Below, piece by piece: positions 37,401 through 45,474 of a stretch of 64,000 nucleotides of DNA; within the stretch, counting starts at the first letter, position 1, and every line of letters begins with the position of its first letter. The stretch covers positions 2,542,001-2,606,000 of the forward strand of contig NZ_CP047204.1 in assembly GCF_030408735.1 (NCBI RefSeq). Reading direction: 5' to 3'. The notes beneath the pieces were generated by a model. It ran no database searches. It was not told the origin of the DNA and saw only the letters and a list, made by a program, of their open reading frames with translations. The stretch comes from Corynebacterium faecale (lineage in GTDB: Bacteria > Actinomycetota > Actinomycetes > Mycobacteriales > Mycobacteriaceae). Made by a program: the position numbers and the translations under genes.

Positions 37401-37477
37401 AGGCCACGGACACCGGGCCGGCAACAGAACACAGCACTGATGGAACGTCGCAAAGCAACAATGGGAAGGAGCAGTAG
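34430..37477 (+). CDS. mrpA: Na+/H+ antiporter subunit MrpA with fused MrpB domain
   Basis: A 1015-residue polytopic membrane protein starting at GTG, with AAAGGGGA upstream. Residues 1-640 show the NuoL-like antiporter fold of MrpA (YCWGYFDSNPGR, ISDNILLMYVFWEITSVLSFLL, lysine-bearing helices such as SKSAIAPTHFWLPGAM). Residues 650-800 hold the MrpA C-terminal helices. From about 800 to 940, an MnhB-like domain follows (RILFPSMIMLSVYFFFVGHN, then GPGGGFAGG), so MrpB is fused. The final 75 residues are a hydrophilic Arg- and Ser-rich tail. It forms the core of the multi-subunit secondary cation/proton antiporter used for salt and alkali tolerance. Confidence 0.92.
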   Translation: MLILFLALTAAAVLAPILIRAMGRSAFGLLAVVPGAGFIWVVWEFIRGTFDNGGELSLHYEWMPSAHLNITMRLDSLAALFSLIILGVGALVLLYCWGYFDSNPGRLSAFGGQLVGFAMAMYGLVISDNILLMYVFWEITSVLSFLLVGYYGERASSRRSAGQALMVTTLGGLAMLVGIILIGAQTGVWYFSDIPVYQGDWAEVPYISIGALLILAGALSKSAIAPTHFWLPGAMAAPTPVSAYLHSAAMVKAGIYLVARLAPDFNVVSSWYLVILPLGIVTMIMGGWMALRQKDLKLILAYGTVSQLGFIISVISIGSREALLAGLALTFGHSLFKATLFMTVGAIDHTTGTRDITELSGLGRKQPLMFALAAISAASMAGIPPLFGFIAKETAIDSVLNESMIQGMPGSLMLSGIVLGSIFTMAYSCYFLYGAFATKRSLFPENNGESPAVAGSHRMTFDLWIAPLILTSLTVILGLIPAPMSSAIVTHLDNVAPGEETYLALWHGFNLPLALSALIIVVGFLLYWKLPIVHRLQPKTAAFGNADTAYDAILDYLRVLSLRLTASTQRGSLTLNIGVIFLVLAVVPMVALILGERNDVRMELWDNPFQGVVAVIIILVAIVATQMQNRLSALILIGVTGYGLAVIFALHGAPDLALTQTLVETVLMVVFMLVLRKMPTEVTWKPDPKNARMRGWLAASVGISVVVFTIFAMNARTEQPISTYMQDLAYEVGHGANTVNVLLVDIRGFDTFGEISVLVVAATGIASLVYRNRSFRRDSRRPTLATTGRRWLAAPVDTEKAQNRSLMVDVATRILFPSMIMLSVYFFFVGHNGPGGGFAGGLVAALAFALRYLAGGRDELEEALPVDPGRILGMGLIASAAAILWPMALGEPPLTSHIWDLTLPLIGDIHIASALLFDLGVYLIVIGLIMHILHSLGGQLDRDEDMRKQRARDRARRLARSARRESTMASSTSAVRSVADKPRPLPSIHSQATDTGPATEHSTDGTSQSNNGKEQ

Positions 37478-37969
37478 ATGGTAGCCAATCTCTTCCTGCT
37501 CCTGGCCGCGGGAGCACTCGTGGCGGCAGGTGTGTACATGCTGCTGGATCGCGCCATGACCAAGATGATCATGGGCCTGATGATGATCGGCAACGGTGCG
37601 AACCTGCTCATCCTCATCGCCGGTGGTTCTGCCGGTGCTCCCCCCATCCAGGGACGTGAGAACGAATTATATGAGGACAACATCGCCGATCCCCTGGCAC
37701 AGGCGATGATCCTGACCGCGATCGTGATCTCCATGGCCATGACCGCCTTCATGCTGTCACTGGCCTACCGTCAGTACCGTTACCGCACCGAGGACTTCAT
37801 TCAGGACGACACCGAGGACGTGGCCATCTCCGTGCGCCCGACCATCGCCTCAGCCGCCCCTGACCATGACGCCTCCGATGACCCAGAGACAGGACGCATG
37901 ACCTCCGAAGGCGACGAGTTCGGACCGGAATCCTTCGAGCAGCCACTGAGGGGAGAAAAGGATGACTAG
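37478..37969 (+). CDS. mrpC: Na+/H+ antiporter subunit MrpC (NuoK-like)
   Basis: A 163-residue protein with three membrane helices (LFLLLAAGALVAAGVYMLL, KMIMGLMMIGNGANLLILI, QAMILTAIVISMAMTAFML), the NuoK/MrpC fold. It carries a C-terminal acidic cytoplasmic tail of about 55 residues that is unusual compared with short MrpC proteins of firmicutes. The start abuts the mrpA stop and the end overlaps the mrpD start by eight bases. Confidence 0.9.
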   Translation: MVANLFLLLAAGALVAAGVYMLLDRAMTKMIMGLMMIGNGANLLILIAGGSAGAPPIQGRENELYEDNIADPLAQAMILTAIVISMAMTAFMLSLAYRQYRYRTEDFIQDDTEDVAISVRPTIASAAPDHDASDDPETGRMTSEGDEFGPESFEQPLRGEKDD

Positions 37970-39746
37970 TGAACTCTATGACTTCCTGATCCCGTTGCTG
38001 CCCTACATGGTCCCCATGCCGGTGATTCTCCCGGCGGTGGCTGCCGCACTGACGCTGATCCTGTCCAAATATGTGCAGGCACAGCGCGCCATCACCCTGA
38101 CCGTGCTCGCCTTCCTCATTGCTCTCAACGCCACCATGCTCTACCTGGTGGATATGGAAGGCATCCAGACGCTTCAGGTCGGTGGCTGGGACGCCCCGGT
38201 GGGTATCAGCCTGGTGGCTGACCGACTGTCGGTGTCCATGCTCACCGTGTCCTCCATCGTGCTCTTCGCCGTGATGGGTTATGCAATCAGCCAGGGTATC
38301 CGTGACGGTGGCAAGGATGAGCCGGTGGCGGTGTTCATGCCGTCCTACCTGCTGCTGTCGATGGGTGTGAACCTGGCGTTCCTGTCCGGCGACCTCTTCA
38401 ACCTGTACGTCGGGTTCGAGGTTCTGCTGGTGGCGTCCTATGTGTTGCTCACCCTCGGTGCCTCACCTGCGCGAGTCCGATCCGGCGTGGGATATGTGAT
38501 GGTGTCCATGGCATCGTCCATGGTGTTCCTCTTCGGTCTGGCCATGGTTTATGCCTCCGTGGGTACTCTCAACATGGCCCAGATCGGTCTGCGCATGGAA
38601 GACGTCCCGGACGGCACCCGCTCGGCGATCTTCGCAGTATTGTTGGTGGCCTTCGGTATCAAGGCGGCGATCTTCCCACTGGATTCCTGGTTGCCTGACT
38701 CCTACCCCACCGCACCTTCACTGGTTACTGCCGTGTTCGCCGGCCTGCTGACCAAGGTCGGTGTGTACGCCATCATCCGTGCCCGATCAGTGATATTCAC
38801 CGACGGCTCCCTGGATACCCTTTTGATGTGGGTGGCGCTGGCCACCATGCTCGTGGGCATCCTCGGCGCGATGGCACAGAATGACATCAAGCGTCTGCTT
38901 TCCTTCACCCTTGTCAGCCACATCGGCTACATGATCTTCGGCGTGGCCCTGGGCACTGCCGCGGGTCTCTCCGGCGCGATCTTCTACGCTATCCACCACA
39001 TTCTGGTCCAGACCACACTCTTCCTGGTCGTGGGACTGGTAGAACGACAGGCGGGTTCATCCTCCCTGCGCCGGCTCGGTTCGCTGGCCTATATCTCCCC
39101 ACTCCTGGCGATCCTGTACTTCATCCCCGCCATCAACCTGGGTGGCATCCCACCATTCTCCGGTTTTCTGGGCAAGATCATTCTGCTGGAAGCGGGTGCA
39201 GAGGTCGGCGGTTGGTTGGCCTGGACCCTCATCGCCGGTGCCGTGGTCACCTCCCTGCTCACCCTCTACACCATGGTGTTGGTCTGGTCGAAGGCCTTCT
39301 GGCGTGACCGCAAGGATGCCCCGGACGGTGCCACCGCGATCGCACGCCCCGCCCCGCTCGCGGATGTGCAGGACGAGGTATCTGTGAAGGACCGCTCCGA
39401 TGTGGGACGCATGCCATTTGGCATGGTCGCCTCCACCTCCATCCTGGTGATCGCTTCCCTCATGGTGTCGGTGCTGGCAGGTCCGCTGTCCGCCATCACC
39501 GGCCGGGCGGCGGAATCAGTCCAGGACGTGAACATCTACCGCTCGGCGGTGTTGGGACCGAACTTTGAAAATCCCCACCGCACCCTGGAGATGGAACGTT
39601 ATGATGCCAACCGCGACAACCTGGATAACCGCCTCGACAGTGAACTCAGTGGCGGCGGTTCCGACAATGACCGCATGGTCACCGGTGAAACCATGACGAA
39701 CTCAGCACCAGCCGGTGCCAGGACCCCTGAGGAGGCCACCTCATGA
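37962..39746 (+). CDS. mrpD: Na+/H+ antiporter subunit MrpD (NuoM/N-like)
   Basis: A 594-residue protein with about 14 membrane helices. It has the conserved antiporter-type motifs YVGFEVLLVASYVLLTLGA (with the essential membrane Glu) and FGIKAAIFPLDSWLPDSYP (Lys in the channel), and INLGGIPPFSGFLGKI. The 100-residue C-terminal extension is hydrophilic and lacks recognisable domains. It overlaps its neighbours by a few bases on both sides. Confidence 0.92.
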   Translation: MTSELYDFLIPLLPYMVPMPVILPAVAAALTLILSKYVQAQRAITLTVLAFLIALNATMLYLVDMEGIQTLQVGGWDAPVGISLVADRLSVSMLTVSSIVLFAVMGYAISQGIRDGGKDEPVAVFMPSYLLLSMGVNLAFLSGDLFNLYVGFEVLLVASYVLLTLGASPARVRSGVGYVMVSMASSMVFLFGLAMVYASVGTLNMAQIGLRMEDVPDGTRSAIFAVLLVAFGIKAAIFPLDSWLPDSYPTAPSLVTAVFAGLLTKVGVYAIIRARSVIFTDGSLDTLLMWVALATMLVGILGAMAQNDIKRLLSFTLVSHIGYMIFGVALGTAAGLSGAIFYAIHHILVQTTLFLVVGLVERQAGSSSLRRLGSLAYISPLLAILYFIPAINLGGIPPFSGFLGKIILLEAGAEVGGWLAWTLIAGAVVTSLLTLYTMVLVWSKAFWRDRKDAPDGATAIARPAPLADVQDEVSVKDRSDVGRMPFGMVASTSILVIASLMVSVLAGPLSAITGRAAESVQDVNIYRSAVLGPNFENPHRTLEMERYDANRDNLDNRLDSELSGGGSDNDRMVTGETMTNSAPAGARTPEEATS

Positions 39747-40252
39747 TTGCAGGCTTCAAGCGGCGTTTCCGCCCACTGTTCATCCTGTGGCTGACCGTCA
39801 TGTGGATCATGCTCATGGGCGAGTTGTCCTGGGCCAATGTGGTCGGTGGCTTCCTGGTGGCGGCCGCCATCGTGTTGTTGCTTCCCCTGCCTGCCATGCC
39901 CATCAGCAACCTCAGCATCCGCTGGGGAGCGCTGGTGATGCTGATCCTCAACTGGCTGTGGGATCTGGCCGTGGCCTCGGTAAAGGTGGCGTGGTTGGCG
40001 CTCCGTCCCCAGGATCCACCCAAGACCGCGATCCTGAACGTACCCATGCGTGTGCAGAACGATCTCGTGCTTTCCTTCGCCACCGTGCTGTACAACCTGC
40101 AGCCTGGTGGTTCGGTTACCGACATCGACATCGCCAACCGCATGTGGACCGTCCACGTCCTCGATGCTGATTCACCCGACGCCATCGAGAACGAAGTTAA
40201 CAACGTTGCCGAACTCGAGCGCAACCTGATCCGCGTTTTCGAAAGGGGCTGA
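39743..40252 (+). CDS. mrpE: Na+/H+ antiporter subunit MrpE
   Basis: A 169-residue protein with two to three N-terminal membrane helices and the LVLSFATVLYNLQPGGSVTDID segment typical of MrpE, ending in a small cytoplasmic domain. It starts within the mrpD stop region (ATGA overlap). Confidence 0.88.
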   Translation: MIAGFKRRFRPLFILWLTVMWIMLMGELSWANVVGGFLVAAAIVLLLPLPAMPISNLSIRWGALVMLILNWLWDLAVASVKVAWLALRPQDPPKTAILNVPMRVQNDLVLSFATVLYNLQPGGSVTDIDIANRMWTVHVLDADSPDAIENEVNNVAELERNLIRVFERG

Positions 40253-40258
40253 CCCACG

Positions 40259-40534
40259 ATGAACCCCGAGATCTACACGGCCATCCTCACCATCGCGGCC
40301 TTCCTGTTCTCCATGTCCTTCATCCTGACCACATACCAAATCATGAGCGGCCCGAACTCCATCGACCGCCTCCTGGGTCTGGACGGCACGGTATCCATGA
40401 TCCAGTGTTCCCTGGCCACCTACATCTGCTGGACCCTGGACACCACGGTCAGCAACGCCATGATGGTGGTGGCGATGATGGGCTTCATGGGTTCCGTCGC
40501 CGTTGCACGTTTCAGAAAGAGGGACGGTGCCTAA
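40259..40534 (+). CDS. mrpF: Na+/H+ antiporter subunit MrpF
   Basis: A 91-residue protein with three membrane helices and the GPNSIDRLLGLD loop that defines MrpF (the Asp is part of the proposed ion path). It lies six bases after mrpE. Confidence 0.88.
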   Translation: MNPEIYTAILTIAAFLFSMSFILTTYQIMSGPNSIDRLLGLDGTVSMIQCSLATYICWTLDTTVSNAMMVVAMMGFMGSVAVARFRKRDGA

Positions 40535-40912
40535 ATGACCATCCAGCTGTTCACCGACATCATCTCCCTGATCTTCATCCTCACCGGTGCTTTTCTATCC
40601 TTCTCCGCAGCGGTGGGTCTGGTGCGGTTCAAGGACTCCATGTCGCGGGTCCATGCGATCACCAAGCCGCAGACCACCGGCCTGATCCTCACCGTGGTGG
40701 GTGCGCTGATCCGCATGCTGGGCCACGAGGACTTCGACTTCTCCATGCGTGGTGACATGGGCATCCTCGTTCTACTTGTCCTTTTCGCCATGTTGACCAG
40801 CCCCGTCACTGCTCAACGTGTCGGACGCGTATCCCGCCGTGAGGGGCTCTACGGAGAGAAGGGCAAACTCTCCCGCAACGATGCCCCGGCGGACCGCGGT
40901 GTGAAGAAGTAG
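40535..40912 (+). CDS. mrpG: Na+/H+ antiporter subunit MrpG
   Basis: A 125-residue protein with three helices and the conserved VGLVRFKDSMSRVHAITKPQT segment of MrpG/MnhG. It starts directly after the mrpF stop and is the last gene of the operon. The C-terminal 30 residues are charged. Confidence 0.88.
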   Translation: MTIQLFTDIISLIFILTGAFLSFSAAVGLVRFKDSMSRVHAITKPQTTGLILTVVGALIRMLGHEDFDFSMRGDMGILVLLVLFAMLTSPVTAQRVGRVSRREGLYGEKGKLSRNDAPADRGVKK

Positions 40913-40960
40913 CGGTTTGGGGCTCCCCGCGTCGGCATCACCACGGAATCCCCCAGCCCC

Positions 40961-40995
40961 AACAAACCAACAAACCAACAAACCAACAAACCAAC
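40961..40995. repeat. Octanucleotide tandem repeat (AACAAACC)n
   Basis: AACAAACC repeated about 4.4 times, perfect, in the 193-base region between mrpG and the convergent alpha/beta-fold gene. No hairpin terminator is seen there, so the repeat is the only notable feature. Copy number may vary between strains. Confidence 0.9.
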
Positions 40996-41105
40996 ATCTA
41001 GCCATATTTTCGTGTTAAAACCCCAAACTGGCGAAAGATGTTGAATCCTGGGGGAGTAACGGGATCACACCATACTCCTTGGAGCATCGGCACGTCACTC
41101 AGAAT

Positions 41106-41711
41106 TTATCGTTCTGACGCGGTTTGGAGAAACCTGCCCACCTCGGCGGAGAAGTCAGCGGGGTGGGTGGTGTAGGTACGAAGCCCGGCACCATCAATGG
41201 TCACGCCGACAGCCTGCGGCAGGGCGCCAAGAAGCTCCTTGGCCCCGGGCAGCGGATAGCGGGAACCACTGATCACCAGGGTCGGAATCCCAACATCTGC
41301 GTAATCCGTGGCAGTGGAGTTGCTGAGCTCATCGACGTGGCTGACCAGTTCTTTTTTCCGTCCGCGTAGCAGGAAACCCGGCATTTTCTTCAATGCGCGA
41401 CCAACCTTGCGCCCCTGTTCATCCAGGGAGATGGCGGGACTGTCCAGCACCAGATGAGTGATTCTGCCGGGTTGTGCCTGTGCGATGCGCAGCGCCACAG
41501 CAGCGCCACGTCCCCCGCCTACCAGGATGATGCGGCGTAGCTCGTGCTTATCCAGGAGCTTTTCCACGTCTGTCTGTCCCGCTTCCGCGGTCCCTTCCCA
41601 GGGTGCGATGCGCGGTTTCACACCGGCGGGCAGCATGTTGACCACCTCGGCGAAGGCATCGGTGAGTTCCCCGGAATCGGGGATGAACACGATGGGTTTA
41701 TTCGGTTCCAA
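41106..41711 (-). CDS. Alpha/beta-hydrolase-fold protein lacking the nucleophile Ser
   Basis: A 201-residue protein. The strand-elbow-helix pattern [20 protein letters not shown] sits where alpha/beta hydrolases have GxSxG, but the nucleophile position is Gly (GGGRG), so normal esterase or lipase chemistry is not expected. The following [11 protein letters not shown] and a late [15 protein letters not shown] (usual Asp region) keep the fold. It overlaps the end of the carboxylate-amine ligase gene by 14 bases and is thus co-expressed with it. The role is unknown, possibly binding or regulation. Confidence 0.65.
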   Translation of the reverse strand: MEPNKPIVFIPDSGELTDAFAEVVNMLPAGVKPRIAPWEGTAEAGQTDVEKLLDKHELRRIILVGGGRGAAVALRIAQAQPGRITHLVLDSPAISLDEQGRKVGRALKKMPGFLLRGRKKELVSHVDELSNSTATDYADVGIPTLVISGSRYPLPGAKELLGALPQAVGVTIDGAGLRTYTTHPADFSAEVGRFLQTASER

Positions 41712-42834
41712 GGGGTTTCAACTCCTCCAGCTCATCGCAGGCCAGATCCACTGCTGCGATCCACGAACCGGTGCGCTTATGTGCCCGGCGCTGACGCTCA
41801 TAGCCGCCACCGCGTTCCAGGATCTCCAGCACCAACTCCAGCTCCCCTTGGCATCCCAGCTCGGCAGCCAGGGGTTCCAGACGTGCCACCATTCGGCGGA
41901 GTTCATCCTGCACCATGGCTTCATCGGTGTCACGGGAGATGATGATCTCTGCGTCCAGCCCGTAACGGGCCGCGCGCCATTTGTTCTCCGCCACGTGCCA
42001 CTGTTGAAGTGTGGGTAGTTCCTCACCGCGGTCAATCATGCGGTCATAGTGCACCACCAGGCAGTGGGTCAGCGCCACGATGGCGGACAGTTCCCGCAGG
42101 TTGGATGTGGAGTCCGCGATGCGGACCTCGATGGTTCCCCACTTGGACGCCGGCCGGATATCAAAGTGCATGGAGCCGGTGTGGTTGATCACGCCGGACT
42201 TATCCTGATCCGCCATATAGGAGATCCACTCATCCCAACTGGCGAACTGATACGGCAGGCCCGCGGTGGGCAGCTGCTGATAGAGCATGGTGCGGTTGGA
42301 GGCATAGCCTGTGTCCAATCCATCCCAGGCCGGAGAGCTCGCAGACAGGGCCAGCAGGTGCGGGTAGTTGGTCAACAGCGCATTGATGATGGGCCAGACC
42401 CGGTCCTCGTGGCTGATCCCAACATGGACGTGGATTCCCCAGATGAGCATCTGGTTTCCCCAGTATTGGGTGCGGGCGATGATCTCATCATATGCCCCCT
42501 TCTCCGACACCGGGTTCTCACGGAAATCAGAAAACGGATGGGAGCCCGAGGTCCAGGGACGCAATCCCAGTTCTGCCGCGGCCTCTTTGATGGCGGTCAG
42601 ACCGCGATCAAGCTCCGCGACAGCTTCCGGAACGGTGTCGCACACCCCGGTGACCAGTTCAACGGTGTTCTGGAGGAACTCCCGTTCCAGGTGGATATCC
42701 GGGTGTCGTTCAGTCACGATGTCCAGGATCTCCGAGGCACGCGGTGCCAGATCACGAGATTCAGGATCAACGAGTGCCACCTCCCACTCCACGCCGAGGG
42801 TCGGTTTCGGTGAACGTTTGAACTCAACAGCCAT
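41698..42834 (-). CDS. Glutamate-cysteine ligase-like carboxylate-amine ligase (GCS2/YbdK family)
   Basis: A 378-residue ATP-dependent ligase. It begins with the family pattern [19 protein letters not shown] (active-site Glu in GVEWE). It also has [37 protein letters not shown] and [12 protein letters not shown]. The family joins glutamate's gamma-carboxyl to an amine such as cysteine. Corynebacteria lack glutathione but make mycothiol and, in some species, ergothioneine, so the true product is open. An AAGGAGG Shine-Dalgarno lies ten bases before the ATG. Confidence 0.82.
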   Translation of the reverse strand: MAVEFKRSPKPTLGVEWEVALVDPESRDLAPRASEILDIVTERHPDIHLEREFLQNTVELVTGVCDTVPEAVAELDRGLTAIKEAAAELGLRPWTSGSHPFSDFRENPVSEKGAYDEIIARTQYWGNQMLIWGIHVHVGISHEDRVWPIINALLTNYPHLLALSASSPAWDGLDTGYASNRTMLYQQLPTAGLPYQFASWDEWISYMADQDKSGVINHTGSMHFDIRPASKWGTIEVRIADSTSNLRELSAIVALTHCLVVHYDRMIDRGEELPTLQQWHVAENKWRAARYGLDAEIIISRDTDEAMVQDELRRMVARLEPLAAELGCQGELELVLEILERGGGYERQRRAHKRTGSWIAAVDLACDELEELKPLGTE

Positions 42835-42885
42835 GGTGTGGGGCCTCCTTGGGGATCCTCGCCGGCAGTCACAGTGGGGTTGCTG

Positions 42886-43590
42886 CTACAGGGTGACATC
42901 TTCCACGAGGACCAGCACGATGGCGTCCTCGCCTTCGGTTTCCTCAGGCAGGACAGGACTGCGTTCCATGGCCACACCGTTGACGCGGTCTGCCAGCTCA
43001 CGGGCAGCCTTCTCCGCATCGGGGTTGCCCTCAGTGAAGTAGACGGTGGTCCGCGGGATGGCCACATCCGGGAGGTTGCCGGATTCCACGGTGTCATAGT
43101 CACCTTCAAGGGAGTCCGCCACCCGTGCTGCCAGCTGGGTGACGGTGGAGTTGTTCAGAACATGCAGGGTGGTCACCGGGGTGCTGTCCGCTGCGGAACC
43201 CGCAGGCCGGGCCGGAGCGGGATCTGCACCGCGCTCATCAGCAGGCTCGTCTACGCCCTCACCCGCCACGGTTTCCTCACGGTTATTTTCATCCACGGTG
43301 GTGTCCTGACCGTTCTGATCCTGCTCCCCGTCCGGAGCAGTAACCGGAGCGGTATTCTGCTGATCGGGGGTCGCCTCCGATGCCACTGTCGTCTCAGTGG
43401 TGCCGGTATCACCGGCTGCGGAATCATCACTGTCACTCAGCATTGACCACAAGGCCCACGCCGCCAGAAGCACTGCCACGGCGATGAGGATCATGGCCAG
43501 TCCGCGCACGGGAAGGCCGGAGCCTCCGGCGGGTTTACCTGCGCCGTCTCCGGCGTCCGACGGGGAAGAGTTCTGCATGTCCGAAGTCAT
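42886..43590 (-). CDS. Membrane-anchored LytR_C domain protein
   Basis: A 234-residue protein. Residues 1-28 are hydrophilic, and about 29-50 form a membrane helix (LAMILIAVAVLLAAWALWSML). They are followed by a long acidic low-complexity linker rich in Asp, Glu, Thr and Ala. Residues 145-234 are a LytR/CpsA/Psr C-terminal-type domain (TTLHVLNNSTVTQLAARVAD, then VYFTEGNPDAEKAARELAD). Such proteins act in the cell wall and often accompany LCP arabinogalactan ligases, but no LCP domain is present. An in-frame ATG at 43578 is also possible. Confidence 0.75.
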   Translation of the reverse strand: MTSDMQNSSPSDAGDGAGKPAGGSGLPVRGLAMILIAVAVLLAAWALWSMLSDSDDSAAGDTGTTETTVASEATPDQQNTAPVTAPDGEQDQNGQDTTVDENNREETVAGEGVDEPADERGADPAPARPAGSAADSTPVTTLHVLNNSTVTQLAARVADSLEGDYDTVESGNLPDVAIPRTTVYFTEGNPDAEKAARELADRVNGVAMERSPVLPEETEGEDAIVLVLVEDVTL

Positions 43591-43595
43591 GGCGC

Positions 43596-43808
43596 TTAGT
43601 CTATCTTCCCAGCGCGACGCCGTAACCTGGAGACCAGGGTTGGGTTGATTTTCATCGCTTCGGGGGTATCGATGATCAGGTTGAGGCGCTGGTAGTAGCG
43701 CACCGGGGAGATCCCGAACCGGTCCCGGATCGCTTCCTCCTTGGCCCCCTGGGCCCGGGGTGCGGAGGCCTCAAAGGTGAGGAGCGTTAAATCTTCAGGG
43801 CTGAGCAT
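43596..43808 (-). CDS. DUF3263 family small protein
   Basis: A 70-residue protein (MLSPEDLTLLTFEASAP...) with the DxRFGIS-VRYYQRLNxLID pattern of DUF3263, a small actinobacterial helical family that may bind DNA. A longer in-frame opening to 44222 runs antisense to def and is not real. An ATG at 43826 would add six residues. It is divergent to def and ends five bases before the LytR_C gene start, so the two are likely co-transcribed. Confidence 0.72.
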   Translation of the reverse strand: MLSPEDLTLLTFEASAPRAQGAKEEAIRDRFGISPVRYYQRLNLIIDTPEAMKINPTLVSRLRRRAGKID

Positions 43809-43811
43809 GCC

Positions 43812-43817
43812 TAAACT
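43812..43817 (+). promoter_or_regulatory. -10 box of def (leaderless)
   Basis: TAAACT seven bases before the def ATG, with no Shine-Dalgarno between them. Confidence 0.4.
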
Positions 43818-43824
43818 GTAGAAC

Positions 43825-44406
43825 ATGACTGTCCGACCAATTGTTATCCACGGTGATCCCGTCCTCCACAACCCGACCGCTGAAGTAACCGAGGAGGTCT
43901 CGGAGCTGCAGGAACTGATTAATGATATGTACGAGACCATGGAGGTGGCCAACGGTGTCGGTCTGGCCGCCAACCAGATCGGGGTGTCCAAACGCATCTT
44001 CGTGTTCAACTGTCCCGATGATGAGGGCGAGATGCACCGCGGTTGCTTCATCAACCCGGTCATGGAGACCTCCGAGATCCCGGAAACCATGCCCTCTGAT
44101 GACGGCAGCGAGGAGGAGGGTTGTCTCTCGGTTCCCGGTGAGGGCTTCCCCACCGGCCGCGCAGAGTGGACAAAGGTCACCGGTCTGAATGAGCACGGTG
44201 AGGAATGGTCCATGGAGGCCACCGGTTTCCTGGCGCGTTGTTTCCAGCATGAGGTGGGACACCTGGATGGGTTCCTCTACACCGATACGCTCATCGGTCG
44301 GTGGAAGCGCATGGCCAAGAAGACCATCAAGGCCAATGGGTGGACCGAGGCCGGTCTGACCTGGATGCCCGGCGAGGATGAGGATCCTTTCGGACATGAC
44401 GTCTAG
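43825..44406 (+). CDS. def: Peptide deformylase
   Basis: A 193-residue metalloenzyme that removes the formyl group from nascent N-termini. The three family motifs are present: [18 protein letters not shown] (metal-binding Cys) and QHEVGHLDG (HExxH with catalytic Glu and two His ligands). The length is typical of actinobacterial enzymes. Downstream it overlaps the GNAT gene, so the two form an operon. Confidence 0.95.
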   Translation: MTVRPIVIHGDPVLHNPTAEVTEEVSELQELINDMYETMEVANGVGLAANQIGVSKRIFVFNCPDDEGEMHRGCFINPVMETSEIPETMPSDDGSEEEGCLSVPGEGFPTGRAEWTKVTGLNEHGEEWSMEATGFLARCFQHEVGHLDGFLYTDTLIGRWKRMAKKTIKANGWTEAGLTWMPGEDEDPFGHDV

Positions 44407-45403
44407 GCTGCCGCGGTTCCGCAGCCACGACCCGAAAATCGGCGACCGCGTGGTGGTGCGGCGTCGCATCAATGACGCCGATCCGCACTGGACCGATGTG
44501 ATCGGCCACGTCATCGGCCTGAATCCCCTGGTGGTGCGCCCGCAGTCCGTGGGTGGCATGCCGTCCACCTCCGATGGCATCGAGATACCGGACCATCAGC
44601 TCGAGGTGGTGAAGATCCTCTCCCCGCGCACCATCCGTAACTCGGATATCCGCGCGGTGGAGGTGGCCACCGCCAAGGCGTTCCCCGGACTTGCCAACGA
44701 GTGGGCCGGGGGTTGGCTCATGCGCGCCGGCGACGGCATCACCGAACGTTCCAACTCCGCCTCCCCGCTGGGCCCCACCACCGGTTTTGATCCGGTGCCG
44801 ATGGACGAGATCGAGGAATTCTACGCCGCCCACCGGCTCCCTGTCCGCCTGCACATCCCGGAACGCATCGGGAAACCCGCACACAGGGTAGTTTCGGCAG
44901 AGCCTGACGCCTGGACCCTGGGGCCGGAGATCCTGGTGATGACCAGGGAACTGGAAGGCCTGGCCCCCGTGGCACTTCCGGAGGGGTTGCAGTTCCGGGT
45001 GGATGAGCAGCCCGATGATGAGTGGCTGGGCATGTACCACTTCCGTGGCCGTGCCCTGCCGCCGGAGGCGCTCGAGCTGCTGCGCACCCGCATCGACGGC
45101 CAGATGGGATTCGGCCGCCTGCTCACCTCACTCGGCCAGACGGTCGCCATCACGCGCGCGACCATCACGTCCGCCGAGTCGCGCACCTTCCTCGGTTATT
45201 CGGCCGTTGAAGTCGCGCCTGCTTATCGACGCCGCGGGCTGGGCACCGCGCTCGGTGCCCGCATCCAGCACTGGGGCGCGGACATGGGTGCCGGGGAGGC
45301 CTACCTCCAGGTAATCTCACGAAATGAGGCCGGGGTCGGGTTATATTCCAAACTCGGTTTCACCGAACATCATCGCCACCGTTATGCCGAACGCACCCGT
45401 TGA
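44396..45403 (+). CDS. GNAT N-acetyltransferase with N-terminal SH3-like domain
   Basis: About 335 residues. The first 80 form a beta-barrel-like segment ([20 protein letters not shown]), and the C-terminal 150 a GNAT domain with the acetyl-CoA loop [18 protein letters not shown] (R/Q-x-x-G-x-G/A) and [20 protein letters not shown]. The ATG at 44396 lies inside the end of def; 44378 is an alternative. Some actinobacterial relatives acetylate proteins or small amines; the substrate here is unknown. The 11-mer (copy 7) encodes Ala-Tyr-Arg-Arg of the acetyl-CoA loop. Confidence 0.8.
   Translation: MTSRLPRFRSHDPKIGDRVVVRRRINDADPHWTDVIGHVIGLNPLVVRPQSVGGMPSTSDGIEIPDHQLEVVKILSPRTIRNSDIRAVEVATAKAFPGLANEWAGGWLMRAGDGITERSNSASPLGPTTGFDPVPMDEIEEFYAAHRLPVRLHIPERIGKPAHRVVSAEPDAWTLGPEILVMTRELEGLAPVALPEGLQFRVDEQPDDEWLGMYHFRGRALPPEALELLRTRIDGQMGFGRLLTSLGQTVAITRATITSAESRTFLGYSAVEVAPAYRRRGLGTALGARIQHWGADMGAGEAYLQVISRNEAGVGLYSKLGFTEHHRHRYAERTR
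45221..45231 (+). repeat. GCTTATCGACG motif copy 7
   Basis: In the GNAT gene, read GCT-TAT-CGA-CGC, including the rare Arg codon CGA. 3' flank CCG. It lies only 213 bases from copy 8, which is in the opposite orientation. Confidence 0.75.
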
Positions 45404-45433
45404 GGGCGTGCGGTAGGAAGCGATGGTCTGGGT

Positions 45434-45444
45434 CGTCGATAAGC
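45434..45444 (-). repeat. GCTTATCGACG motif copy 8 (intergenic)
   Basis: The only non-coding copy. It covers the -35 position of the xthA promoter (17 bases before the -10 box TAGGGT). 3' flank ACC. Confidence 0.75.
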
Positions 45445-45461
45445 AATCTTTGTGGAAACGC

Positions 45462-45467
45462 TAGGGT
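45462..45467 (+). promoter_or_regulatory. -10 box of xthA (leaderless)
   Basis: TAGGGT seven bases before the xthA ATG. The -35 hexamer position coincides with the end of the 11-mer. Confidence 0.45.
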
Positions 45468-45474
45468 ATAGGTC

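Noticed and set aside
43809..44222. Upstream extension of the DUF3263 frame
   Set aside because: It runs antisense through def; the DUF3263 family match begins at the ATG at 43808.
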